From Ophioderma brevispina (Eukaryota > Echinodermata > Ophiuroidea > Amphilepidida > Ophiodermatidae): a stretch of 64,000 nucleotides of DNA. The position numbers and the translations under genes are program-made. The notes beneath the pieces are model-generated. The model made no database searches. It was not told the origin of the DNA and saw only the letters and a list, made by a program, of their open reading frames with translations. The stretch's first letter is position 1, and the number at the start of each line of letters is the position of its first letter. This document shows, one piece after another, positions 1 to 11,334 of the stretch. The DNA lies in the NCBI GenBank assembly GCA_023653785.1, contig JAMKCH010014212.1:62001-126000 (forward strand), in the 5' to 3' direction.

Positions 1-24
1 CGAAATTGAGAGAATCGGATTTTC

Positions 25-250
25 GTTTTGATGCATAAAAATTTCTGTGTAGTATTACGTCCCAGAGGATACTGGTGTATAACAAAAATTTCGGATCCGG
101 AATTTTATAACAAAGTTGTAATGTTCTACTATGAAGGAATTCGAGTTTAAGCTTAGCAATTTCAAACAGTGATTGGTATATATAGGGATAAGCATTATAT
201 ACATGCAAAAACAACAATTTTTTTGGAAATGAGGGCGCCCTCCTCAGGAA
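25..250 (+). repeat. Dispersed repeat, inverted relative to 45.6 kb
   Basis: This block matches the reverse complement of about 45,610-45,860. Shared landmarks in order are a 'tgcgtccca'-like stretch, a 'ccgga..ccggaat' box, 'gagtttaagcttag', 'aagcattat.tatac.tgcaaaaa' and a closing 'gagggcgccctcctcagg' palindrome. No coding frame is conserved between the copies. It is an unclassified dispersed repeat; termini and target duplications were not resolved. Confidence 0.6.
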
Positions 251-1780
251 ATCTCTGAGTAGACCTTTAATACTTCGCATTTCCCTATTGTTCTGTCGTT
301 CTATACTTGGATCGGCATGATCCCCGGCTTTGTAAAGTGGATTCAGCCTAGCCTTTTTCCAATTCAGGAAAAAATACAGTTGTTTTAGAGAAACGAAGAT
401 TGATAATATGGGTAATAGGATCAACAATCGAGACACAGCTTTTTTCATAACCTGCAAGATGTTATCAACACCCGTGCTTTGTTTTCATTTAAGGAATTAT
501 AAGTCAAGGGACACAATCATGACTTAACGTGTTGAACTGAATTGGATCCTTACATTGCATCCTTAGAATACTGTATTCTTGATTATGGGGACTCATGAAA
601 GTGTTGTCAGCCTTAGTTGTACGGAATATTGTCAGCAAGATTAGGGACCTACATTGGCAACTACTCATTCAAGTATGCGAAATTACTTTGGATCATGCTT
701 TCATGATCATCAACCTTAATAAGACTTACTTGAGTACATTTACGTTTACTAGGTACTAAATATTCGTATGTGTTTCCAAACTTGCCGTGAGTTATTACCA
801 TCTTGAGTTATACTCATTATGAATTTCTTCGTATTTTTGATATTCATGTTGACTTTGTTTCGCATAGCTCGATAAGCACTCAGGTGAATGTAGAGCCGGT
901 TTTGATGGCACTTCTCTTTAAATTGTCGCGCTGCGCATCATGGCAATGATGTCATTGGAAGCCACGGCGATTGAGTTTTTCCTAACGCGCTTGGTCTTTT
1001 CACAGGTGATGCTTATCAGCTATGTTAACAAAAAAATCGCTCAAAAGATCAATCACTTTGTTAACAATCATCATCTAGGTGACAATTTTCAATTTACTGG
1101 ACGAAATATCATTACGGAATCATCTTAATTAACTTTTTGAAGGAGCGACATGTTTATACTTGTGATCATAGTAGCAACTTCTTGTTTTGACCCAGGTTAA
1201 AATAAGTAATCGAATGATCATGAGACCTGTATGACAACGCCACTACTGTTACTGATTTGACATGAGACAGAGATGTGGTCAAGCAAAGATTCAGTATCCT
1301 CGGTTATTCGTGTTGCTTCTGTAATGAGTTGTTCTAAATTAAAGCTATTACAGATATCGCTACAAATACCCTGCTGTAATGAAGCATGGCCAGATGGTTG
1401 CCGTTGGGGTAGTACTGATTAAAGAAGCTTTGCTTGCTGATGACTGTGTACTGATTTTTACCGTCGCCTCCAAAATCTGAGGAGATAAAACAAAACATCA
1501 GCGTCGCCAAGGCAATAGTAGTAGTAATCAGCGTCGCCAAGGCAATAGTAGTAGTAATGAACTACTGCTTGCCAGTGGTTATTTATATATTCATATTCAT
1601 GCACCACACCCTTAAAACAACAGCTTTTGAACAAGCGGCCACCTTCAGAACAATAAAGCGGACCTTCAGCATGATTTAAAGCGGAACCTTGGCATGGGAG
1701 GGTGGGGGAAGGGGGGAGTCGCACCCCGCACCCCTGGCTACGGCCCTGCTGACTTTCAAGCGATGCTCGACGTTTCTTTG
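251..1780. other. No gene seen; one short tandem repeat
   Basis: AT-rich sequence with no supported gene. A 30-bp unit containing 'ggcaatagtagtagtaat' occurs twice in direct tandem at about 1,499-1,558. Open frames across it on the minus strand give Tyr-rich low-complexity peptides that I treat as artefacts of the repeat. Confidence 0.6.
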
Positions 1781-1791
1781 AAGCCTAAACT

Positions 1792-2028
1792 TTGTTTTGT
1801 CTAACAATCAGTCTTAGAAAGACTGAAGTTCTTCACCAGCCTGGGCCAAACTCGGGTGTCCCTGCACCAACCATCAGTGGCACAAAGCTTGTCAATTTTG
1901 AGAGTTTTAAGTATCTGGGCAGCACAATGACAAACGATGGCTCCCTTGACAAAGAAATTAACACGCGCATCAACAAAGCAAGCCAAGCTTTAAGAAGACT
2001 TCGCAACAAAGTACTCAACCAATATTAA
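1792..2028 (+). pseudogene. LINE reverse transcriptase fragment (post-YADD segment)
   Basis: A 78-codon frame recognisable as the segment just after the catalytic YADD region of many non-LTR retrotransposon reverse transcriptases. It contains a KTEVL motif followed by a Pro-rich stretch, then the box 'FKYLGSTMTNDGSLDKEI' and 'RINKASQALRRLRNKV'. This 'KTE(V/I) ... F.YLGS ... D.EI..RI.KAS.A..RLR' pattern is well known in RTE/L1-like elements. The catalytic domain upstream and the C-terminal domain downstream are absent, so it is a dead scrap. A TTAA-flanked MITE begins at the stop codon (2,025), so part of the truncation is due to that insertion; I could not find the continuation beyond it. Family seen directly; exact clade is inference. 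Confidence 0.8.
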
Positions 2029-2363
2029 AGGTGAAACGAGAGATTTTAAATAACAGGTGTCCCTAAAAATGTGAAAATTCTAATTTTTGCCCTGATGTAA
2101 AGCTTTCCATCAAAAATATTCCCATCTGAAAGGATTAAGCTGAGAAATGTTTCTTTGGTACAAACATTGTGAAATTTCTAATTTCGTATAGGAGCAAATA
2201 CGAAATTGAAATATAAGCAAGTCAAAATCACCTTTTTTCTCTCTTTTAAGAAATTTCTGTAGCCAATTACAAGGTAAGAAATCTTATTTAGTGTCTAATC
2301 TATATGAAATTACTATTATGACACAATATCTGGGTGCCTCAAAATCTCTTGTTGCACCTTTAA
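2025..2363 (-). mobile_element. TTAA-flanked MITE, family 1, copy 1
   Basis: Non-autonomous DNA transposon of 339 bp including a TTAA at each end. Ends read TTAAAGGTG..ACGAGAGATTTT and AAAATCTCTTGTTGCACCTTTAA, an imperfect terminal inverted repeat. The interior has landmarks 'ccctgatgtaaagctttccatc', 'atctgaaaggattaagc' and 'gtataggagcaaatacgaaat', all shared with copies at 13.5, 19.8, 30.4 and 45.1 kb. TTAA target duplication is typical of piggyBac and Kolobok transposons; without a transposase I cannot choose. No coding capacity. Confidence 0.8.
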
Positions 2364-3744
2364 AACCACAAAGCAGTTTATTAAAGGCTGTCGCCCTGAG
2401 TAGCAAAACCACTGCACCTGACCACAGCGGGTATTTGTAGTTTATACCAAGGCTAGTAGGATCTTGGATCCAGTGTGTACAACAGACCACCAGAGAGTGC
2501 AGGAAATTATTTGTTTATTTATTTTTACTCTAGACAGGAGGGCCCCTTCAATGAATGTTAATAATACAATACGTCTTAGCAGACAGCCTTGATCAAGGCT
2601 AATTATTTGATGGTGTACGCCCAGAGATGACTTCTGAAAAATCGAATAAAATGATATTCGTCTTCTCTCCATTGCTAAATCTATAAACTACAAAGCTTCT
2701 TTGAACATTAAGTATTGTTGCGTTGCAAGACTGGGTCATAACAAGCCGAAACACACATTTCTCTCTTGAAAAAGTATAGTTCTGACATTAGAAAAGACAA
2801 GTAACCTCATGCGTTACAAAATCGCCATTATCTCTGTATCGCGTCAATAGATTCACCTGACATTTCCAGAATGTTGAACCAGACATCTTAAGCCTTATTG
2901 AGGATTATAAAGTTTGAATTGTGCAAATAAGAGATAACTTTACAGCTGTTTGTGGTCAGTATGTATAGATAAGGATACGTTAGCAATTGGAAGAAATAGG
3001 AAGCACGTTAACAAGAAGATTTGTTACCTTTACGAATGAAACATTCACTTGTCGGCGGATTAGGTATAAAATATGGTTTATGGTACATGACGACATTAGT
3101 GTGTACATAAGAAATATAGTCATTGCTGTGATTTTAAACTCATAACAAAGTTGCAAACAACTTCAGTAGCGTAATCCTTATGGGAATCGTATATGTTATA
3201 CTCAAGAGATGTTAGAATTATAACTCTTACATTACTACTCATTCTTAATGTGAGCAAAGCTACGTGTTGAGTGTCTCCTAATACTTCGGTGGTTCACCTT
3301 GAAGAAAATTGACTTGTTTTGATTATTGCGCAAACGTGACTTTCACTTGAAAAACAATTGAAACAGGAAAGCCATCTTTTATGAGGGGATCAACACAATA
3401 ACTTGTGATTAGGAACATTGACGTCTGTCTCATAAAGGAATGTGTTTTTGCATAGGTCCTGCTCTTAGTTTTCTTAAACAGGCAATCAAAGATGTATTCA
3501 AAACAAACCTTACTCCTTAAGGCTGTCTGAAATGTATCGCCTAACAGATGTCTTCAAAATAACAAGGACGACAAAAGATAATGGGAAAACACCGCCCACA
3601 ACGTCTGAATAGACAGCAAAGGTGACATGCGACACTTTCATTTTTAGCAAATGTTATGGTAAAAATATAGTTGTTGTTTGTTTTTCTTGCTTTGTTGTTG
3701 TGTTTATTTTGTTTGTGGTAACCTTGTGATTTTCAGCGAAGGAT
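2364..3744. other. No gene seen
   Basis: AT-rich sequence with only short open frames lacking recognisable motifs. I see no repeat structure linking it to other parts of the window. Confidence 0.55.
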
Positions 3745-3749
3745 GGCTT

Positions 3750-4215
3750 AAAACGGTAATCGTCATGCAATTGTACAAACAAAATTAATGGCGAAAATGA
3801 AAACCAAATGGTTTATGGCAGGCCTTCAAGGAATATTTTGCCTAACACAGAAATTCCCCGACCCAATAGGCATAAAACGGTTTGGTGTACAATGATGGCC
3901 CATTACCACCAGATATAAAATAATTTCATATTGACTCTGTTCAGTATTATGTATGTAGCTTTGTTTTGTAACAGTATTGGCTCAGTATTACAAAATAACT
4001 GCCTTCTTCCGGATCGGATTACATGGCGTTCGTCTAGAGCTGATAGCCTTGTAATCCGTACGTTGCTGCTTCAAAGCTCCCTCAAATCTTTAAAGTTTTA
4101 TTTTGTAACATTATATAACAGAGAAGTTTTATTTTACTCTTATTTATTTCTAAGAGACCAAGAAACAAAAATCGTCTCGAATAGAAGATAGTAACATAAA
4201 ATAGCTGCCTATGGC
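3750..4215 (+). repeat. Direct repeat, left copy (pair with 6.69 kb)
   Basis: About 465 bp that recurs in the same orientation at about 6,690-7,196. Shared landmarks in order: 'catgcaattg.a.aaacaaa', 'atggcgaaaat', 'ggaatattttg', 'ttcagtatta.gt', 'cagtattacaaaa.aac', 'ttgtaatccg', 'ctaagagaccaagaaacaaa' and 'agtaacataaaat'. The copies differ by many substitutions and small indels. They flank about 2.5 kb holding other repeats. No LTR signals (TG..CA ends, primer site) are visible, so I call it a dispersed repeat or old segmental duplication. Confidence 0.7.
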
Positions 4216-4404
4216 GTTAGTTACTAAGTTATGGTCCAGTACCATAATTGAAAACCGGAAGCCTAATCGTTCGACCCAATATGGTACAAATGTGCACCTC
4301 ACACTAAATGTTAGTAAATGATGCGATTCACAACAGTTCACTTCGAGTTTAAATAGCTTAATTTTATGGCTTAGTTTGTAGCTTTTACGGGCAGAATTTG
4401 TGTA

Positions 4405-5990
4405 GCAGGGGACTGTAGTGTAAGAATGTGCGCTTCCGGATAAAATTGTGAATTTTTGCACACAAGTACTTTAGGCATTGATAATCCATAAAATTGATGG
4501 AAGCACTTGCCAACCCCCTTAATGGCCCCCAGCTTGGTTCAAGGTTATACAGGGGTCAAAAATTCAAAATGTTCTGAATGTTTTTAAAAAGCACACCATG
4601 GTGTTTGTCTGGTCACAAGGATTCCAAAAAGGTATAGTTTACACTATCTATGGCTTATAGTTCTGGAGTTATGGGGTAAAAACTGTAAAAATGGTGAAAA
4701 AGTCAATTTTGGTGTGTACGTGGGTCAAAAGTTAAAAGCTGCTTTGATTCAGTTAATATGTGGTGCAAATTGTTTCCCTAGAAAAAAAAAAAAAAAAAAA
4801 ACTAAAACGCCTTTTTGGAAAAAATTAAAATTTGGCACACATGTTTCTTTCACCATTACCAACATTTCATGAGAATTTCAACAAGATCTGGGCATGAAGC
4901 CGTAGCCGATAATCCTACCTTAAGGCAAAATGATGCATAGCAATCAAAGAAGTTGAATAATTCAGAAGTTAGTTGCACTGTAGTGGTGAAGTAGTTCATA
5001 TCGTCATGTGAGTGCAACATAGCAGGGGACTGTAGTGTAAGAGTGTGCGCTTCCGGATAAAATTGTGAATTTTTGCACACAAGTACTTTAGGCATTGATA
5101 ATCCATAAAATTGATGGAAGCACTTGCCAACCCCCTTAATGGCCCCCAGCTTGGGTTTCAAGGTTATACAGGGGTCAAAAATTCAAAATGTTCTGAATGT
5201 TTAAAAAGCACACTATGGTGTTTGTCTGGTCACAAGGATTCCAAAAAGGTATAGTTTACACTATCTATGGCTTATAGTTCTGGAGTTATGGGGTAAAAAC
5301 TGTAAAAATGGTGAAAAAGTCAATTTTGGTGTGTACGTGGGTCAAAAGTTAAAAGCTGCTTTGATTCAGTTAATATGTGGTGCAAATTGTTTCCCTAGCT
5401 TAAAGGATCGAAATAAGGAATAATTTGCCTTATCTGTCATGCTTAGTTTTCACGTTATCCAACAAAATAGGTCACAGGTCAATAGAATACAATAGCTGCC
5501 AATAGCTGTCGACTTTATTCGCCATTTTGGTTAATAACCAGACACGTAAGATAGTCAAAACTATTCCTATATTTCATTCTATTAGCTAAACCAACAATTT
5601 GAACCGCATTTTACACAAATTGGAGCAACTTTTAATTTTTGACCCCTGTACAAACCAAAATTGACTTTTTTACCATTTTACAGTTTTTACCCCATAATTC
5701 AAAAAACTTAAGTACAGGGAGTCTAAAACAAATAACTGCCTTTTGGAATCCTTGTAACCAGACAGACATCATTGTGTGCTTTTCAACACAATCTGAACAT
5801 TTTAAAAATTTTACCCCTGTGTAACCTTGAAATCCAAGCTGAGGGCCATGAAAAGGGTGTGGCAAGTGCTTCCATCAATTTTTTTGATTATCAATGTATA
5901 AAGTACTTGTGTACCAAAATTCACAATTTTATCCGGATTTGCACACTCACATAAGATCTGTTCACTACAGTCCCCCACTAGTGGGGAACA
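4405..5990. repeat. Triplicated inverted-repeat element
   Basis: Three copies of one ~350-380 bp arm. Two are direct and nearly identical (4,405-4,790 and 5,020-5,400); the third (about 5,632-5,985) is inverted. Each arm starts with 'ggggactgtagtg', continues through 'aaaattgtgaatttttgcac', 'acttgccaa', 'aggggtcaaaaattcaaaatgtt' and 'ggggtaaaaactgtaaaa'. The 5,020 and 5,632 arms form a terminal-inverted-repeat element of about 970 bp; the 4,405 arm looks like a later partial duplication. A poly(A) run sits at the end of the first copy (4,783-4,800). Open frames here are chance frames inside the repeat. Confidence 0.8.
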
Positions 5991-6055
5991 TGAAAGTAAT
6001 CTATAGAGCTTATGCAATATGCAGCCATGTCGTAGGGCAAAAGCACGTACTATTA

Positions 6056-6493
6056 CACTGTTAGAAAATTTTCCGTAAATTTACGGACATTTCTGACAGC
6101 AGAATTTCCAGACTTTTTTGGGGGTAAATTTACAGAATTTCCGTCAATTAACGGAACTTTGACGGTAATTTCAACAAATTTTTGTCACATATTATGGGAA
6201 AAAAATGTGTATTTTAACAGAATTTTCCGTAATTTAAAATTACGGAAAGAAAAAAAAGTCCGGAAATTTTGGTGCCAGAAATTGTTGAAATATTTTTATT
6301 TTTTTTAATTTTTATTGTTTTCAAAAACAGATTTTCCGTAATTTAAAATACGGAAGAAAAAAAAGTCCGGAAATTTTGGTGCCAGAAATTGTTGAAATTT
6401 TTTATTTTTTTTAATTTTTATTGTTTTCAAAACAAAATTTCCGTAAATTTACGGAAAATCTGTCTTCTTAATTTACGGAAATTTCTAACAGTG
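6056..6493. mobile_element. TA-flanked MITE rich in TTTCCGTAAATTTACGGAAA palindromes
   Basis: A 438 bp element with matching inverted ends CACTGTTAGAAA / TTTCTAACAGTG, each bordered by TA, the target duplication of Tc1/mariner-type transposons. Its body is built from many variants of the palindrome TTTCCGTAAATTTACGGAAA. An internal segment of about 110 bp ('ccgtaatttaaaat.acgga' through 'ttgttttcaaaa') is duplicated in tandem at about 6,215-6,327 and 6,328-6,437. No protein is encoded. A diverged relative lies at 17.5 kb. Confidence 0.8.
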
Positions 6494-6689
6494 TATATGA
6501 TAAAAATACTTTCACCTGTTATTGAGTTCCGGAAATGTCTAAAGTGTACAAGGTAATCTATTAAGTTCATGTAATGCTCATGGGATCAGGAAGGCTTTAT
6601 GTAAATGAACAAGTATGACGCGTCGTATAGTGTCTATTGACGCAGGGATGAAGTTAAAGGGCTAAATCAAAACCTTTGGTGAGCAGCGA

Positions 6690-7196
6690 TCTTCAAGTGG
6701 CAAACCTTGTACAAAAACCGTAAACCTCATGCAATTGCATAAACAAATTTCATGGCGAAAATAAAGAACAAAGGGTTCATGGCTGGGCTTCATGGAATAT
6801 TGTGTCTAAAACAAGAATAGATGAACTATTCCTCGATCCCATATGCATATTAAAATATTTTTGTCCACGATAATTGTCCAGGACCACCGGATATAAATAA
6901 TTTGGTAGCGGTGCTGTTCAATAGTATGTGTGCACATTTGTTTGGTAAAAGTACTGGCTTCAGTATTACAAAACAACGGCTTTCTGCTGGATCATATTAC
7001 ATGACGTTCATTTTGCTGATGGTATTGTAATCCGCATGTTTCTGCTTGGAAGCTCCCTTTATAATCTTTATATTTTTTATTTTATAACATCATATAACCC
7101 GGATTTTTTTTTTATATTACTATTATTCTCTGCTAAGAGACCAAGAAACAAACATCGTCTTAAATAGGAAAGAGTAACATAAAATTGATTGCTATG
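6690..7196 (+). repeat. Direct repeat, right copy (pair with 3.75 kb)
   Basis: Same-strand partner of the 3,750-4,215 block with the same ordered landmarks, from 'catgcaattgcataaacaaa' to 'gagtaacataaaat'. Slightly longer through small insertions. No coding motif. Confidence 0.7.
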
Positions 7197-7349
7197 ATAA
7201 ACCGCATCGCCTATTCGAAAAGTTTACTTTTTAAGACGAAATTGGGGCCCTAATAGCAATGAGCTCTACACCGTTGTAACGATATTTACCCACCTTACCC
7301 ATTTGGATTTCTTTTACAAACTTCTCTATCTATTCTGTAGCGTTGTGAT

Positions 7350-8260
7350 ATAGTATACAAATATTGACTGCTATGAGGGGCATGGTTGAAACTATAGGCC
7401 AAGGTGATCTCGAAACCATACTATGCCCCGAGGCGTAAGCCGAGGGGCATAGTATGGTTTCGAGATCCCCGAGGGCCTATAGTTGCAACCATGCTCCGAA
7501 TAAAAAGCAGTCAATATTTGTTTTATATACCGAATATATAGATTCTTGTCAACTGATTGGTTAAAAAGGACATTCTAAGCCAGGATACTAACACAGGCCT
7601 ATGTATGTGTAGGCCATGGCATGCATGCATGACAATTTTGTGTAACTTAGGGTCCAAAACTTGTGAAGAATTAGCAATCAACCTTTCTTGTGTTGAGGAA
7701 GTGATGTTGGAGTCCAAAACGGATCACCGTAATCGACTTCTTGCCATTTTTTTTGTCGGCAAGATGCGTACAACTCCGAATTCAGCAACTTTTACACGGC
7801 CTGCAGATGGCCGTTATCGGTGTCAATTATAATCCTCGAATATCTTCACGGTGTATTTTACCTGCCGTTTGGTATTAGCCCTATGAGCTGCATCTCTGAT
7901 TCCTTTCAGATCTTCATAGCATGAATACAGGTCCTGCGATTCAGCCATTTCCTTGCCAAGCCTGCATCAGACTTGCACTACATTTTTGTTTACTCCGTAC
8001 TCTCAGTTCGGCATATCCGTCAAAATGCAAAATGCGATCTCTTACACCAGCTTCAATGTGTACACTCATAATACGGATGAATAGTTCGTTTTAAGCTGGG
8101 AAGAGGTGTCCCGGGCATAGTTCATGAACTATGCCCGTTCTTCCCAGGGCATAGTTCATTTTTGGTTCAATTCTTGAAGCTAGTTGAATTTATGCCTCCA
8201 CTTTTAACCAATCAGATGACAGGGATCTATATATGAGGTATATAATAACTGCTATGTTTC
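7350..8260. mobile_element. Foldback-like element with nested hairpins
   Basis: Three superimposed inverted structures. First, a long hairpin at 7,350-7,531 with arms of about 80 bp meeting near 7,437. Second, a 26-bp perfect palindrome at 8,112-8,137 carrying the same GGGCATAGTTC-type motif, followed by another 'gggcatagttcat'. Third, the segment 7,508-7,569 ('gcagtcaatatt' to 'ctgattggttaaaaag') recurs inverted at about 8,201-8,256, giving the outer ends of a ~750 bp element. No reading frame of note. This resembles foldback or MITE-type DNA transposons; no target duplication was resolved. Confidence 0.65.
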
Positions 8261-9239
8261 CTGATGTAGAATATAGCTAAAAAGCAACCGAATACTTTAA
8301 TAGCTATTGAACATTAACAAGTGTTAGAATTCCTCGCAAATAGTTTAACTATTTGTAGTCATGTGACGACATTTAAACAATCAATGAACATGAATATATC
8401 AATGAGGAATATAATTCAAATTACCATTCCCGTGGTGTTAATTGATCGGGACTACCTCCCAACGCACAGCGAAGGTATCATCCAATACCGAGTACTTCTT
8501 TTATTTACACTTCATCATATTTATTCCAATGGATTATTAGTATACCTACATCATGGAGGAAAAGGTTCATAAAAAGAAACATGTTCATAAAAAGCCTATT
8601 TATATTGGTCATCTGCCATTTTTAAAGAAAATAATTAAATAGCAGCGACCAGTAATTATCAATCGCTGGTAACGATTTATAATCGCTGCCAGCGTTTATT
8701 ATCACCGAGCACATTTTAATGGAAAATAGAAAATAAAATCCTGGCAGTGGAAATTGAGCTTTAAATGGGTTCCCCCTTACCTCGGAGAGTCAACTGATTT
8801 CCTGTTTTGATATTAGAAATTTAAAACAAACATCTGTCAGTTTATGTGTTATAATACCAAGCTGAGAGAACGCATTAATCTTTTTCTTATTTTTCATGAA
8901 TATTGATGTTTAACGCTGATACATTCCCCAGGGGTATTTTATCTCGTTGATGGATTGTCTTGTTTATCATGAACTGATCCTGTTTATCAGCAAATGATTT
9001 GTGTAAAGTCTACTCAGAAGTGAAATCGAGTATGGTATGGAAATAAATGGAAATTGAAATGGCGACATAAATAAAAAGCAAACCCATGGATAAAATTGGT
9101 ACTCCTAAGTTTCAGAATAAATAGATTAAGTGGTCCATTATCATGATTAGCCAACTGCAACCCGAATATTTCTGATCCAGCAAAACGTCAGTGACAGTTT
9201 TGGACTTCTGTGCTTAAGTGGAGGGGGGGCTATGTTAAA
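8261..9239. other. No gene seen
   Basis: AT-rich, only short frames without motifs. A few short degenerate repeats of 'atcgctgg..acgatt' occur at 8,640-8,700. Nothing else stands out. Confidence 0.5.
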
Positions 9240-9510
9240 ATTTGTGAAGTTCAGTAATTGTTGGCACACCACTATAAACGTATCTAGGGATCTGGACTAT
9301 TCAGAAGAAAATCGATGTGCCATTTGTCTGTTGACCTTTAGTGACCTGACACAAGGTCAAAGGTCCAAAAATGGTATACATATCCAGTCTATCATCCTTG
9401 GTACCAAAATGTGGCAAATATCAAGGGAATATTTATGTGATATTTATTTTGTTATTTGGCCTATTTCGTTTTATTGTAATATGCAAATAACCTAATAGAG
9501 ACATAATATG
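9240..9510 (+). repeat. Dispersed repeat, inverted relative to 13.2 kb
   Basis: Landmarks 'gttgacctttagtgacctgac', 'aaggtcaaagg', 'gatatttattttgttattt' and 'atgcaaataacctaat.gagacataa' reappear on the other strand at about 13,195-13,420. The 87-codon open frame across it is not conserved between the copies. Contains three AGGTCA/TGACCT half-motifs. Confidence 0.55.
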
Positions 9511-11290
9511 CTAAATTAGGCCTAAAGTTCTTGGCACAAAGTAGTCAATCTGTAAACACTCGATCTGCTTAAATGTAGAATGAACCAACACCAATCCCCA
9601 TTATTCTTGCTATTAGGCCTAATACCATGGGTAAGTAAAGTAAGCAGTTGTTTTAAAATGTGCAAGAGAAAAGGATCGATGTAGTCTATACCACAAAAAA
9701 TCCATGGAAAACGAAGCGGTGTTATTACGTGAAATAACCACGATTCGCACTTCAGAGACAAAAGATGGATACTATTATCTTACTCTCAGTCAATGTATAT
9801 GATTATTCGCCAGGTGGTTTGGGTAGGGATCGTGCCCCCGGAATGTTGGAAAATAGTACCTAAAGCTATTACCATTTTCTTGCCCAACCAAAAAACGGGA
9901 CCCATATAGCTTTACCAGAGATGCAAATGTCTGGGCCAAATTTATTTGCCTTTTTCCTCAAATGGTGACAATTTTTACTCCGATTGAGAAAATTTTATAA
10001 TTCCCAAAATTTTAGAAAAATTGGGTTCCCCATTGAGGAAAATACCTGAAAAACGACCCATTGTCAATATCAAAAATTGGCATGAGAAAAGGTCATTGAT
10101 TATTGACTAGAAGGTTTAAAAATGAGGACAGTGTCGGGGCAAGTCCCTGTATGGTCAGTTGTGTTGAGGAATCCCCCTCCTTGACAACCCAACCCATGCA
10201 TCACAGCTGCTACTAATGACCATTGTTGGTAACCAAATTATGTGACACATTAGTTTGTAAAAACGTGCAAGACAAAATTGTGATTCTCTTAATTGATGAT
10301 GCTGTATCCTTTTCAACCAGAGACCCTGAATAGTCTATAGGCTAAAAGCAAGAAGCAAGTTAGGAGTCATCCCCCAATAGCTGCTATTAATGCCCATGGT
10401 TAAGTAAACTGAATGGTTTACACAGTAGTCAAAATGTCACACAAAATGCGATTTTTTTTTTTCACTAAAATGTGCAGAGGAAACCATGGAAAACATGGTA
10501 CTGCCTGGCCCCGGGCTGCTTCACTTAGTCCATAGACTTGATAGATGTGATATCTGGTTCAACTAATACGTTCACAAATCTTAAGTGTTCTAAACACACA
10601 TGTTATAAATTGTTTATAAAACAAACATTTATCTCAATTAGCTCTTGTCTTTGTTGAACCTGTTTTCATTGAACATTCACATTATTTCCCTGGTCTGTGT
10701 GCAATTAATCAGGGCCCATAGCCCCTAAGTAAGATCTAATTGGTTTTCAGGAACCTAATTCAAAATCATAACCTAAGTTTATGAGTTTTGGTCATGAACG
10801 TGGGCACTGGCAGTATGGAGATGGGAATATCCCGAGATCAGCAAGACAGAGCGGTCGCCGTTCACACCCCCCCACCACACACAAATCCCACCAAAAGGGG
10901 CAAAAGGTCCAAATGATTGTGATTTTGTCCATTTAAAATGGTCCAAAGTGTAAAGAAGTTTGACCAGAAAGTCCAACTTTTAGTGGATGAGTGAATGTTC
11001 AAAAGGACCATTTTTAGAGGGGGTGAGTCTGTTTTACCAAAATGTCCACATTTTCAAAGTCCCGGCACCCCCTAAACAAGGAGTTTAAATTTCCAAAAAT
11101 CGTTACCCACTAATGCAAGTCAAGTCCGGTTGTCAAAGTGTGAAAAGAACACCCTTTTTTCAAGATTTTCAGTAGTTGTGCTACCCTTTTTACGTATGTA
11201 TCGGGAACAATTTGAAAAATATACCCTTTTACTGTTCTTTGGTCGCACATGATATCCCCTATCAATGGACAGTGACCAACCCCCGGGCCC
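9511..11290. other. No gene seen; degenerate repeats
   Basis: Moderately AT-rich. Phrases such as 'tgctattar.cc.atggttaagtaaa' and 'aatgtgca.ag..aaa' recur near 9,600, 10,210, 10,370 and 10,470, suggesting a very old tandem or dispersed repeat. No supported gene. Confidence 0.4.
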
Positions 11291-11334
11291 CGGATGGAAA
11301 GAATAATTAAAAAATCACCATCGACTACTGTCTC

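Noticed and set aside
3750..7196. Complete LTR retrotransposon
   Set aside because: No gag/pol frames, no primer site or polypurine tract seen between the direct repeats.
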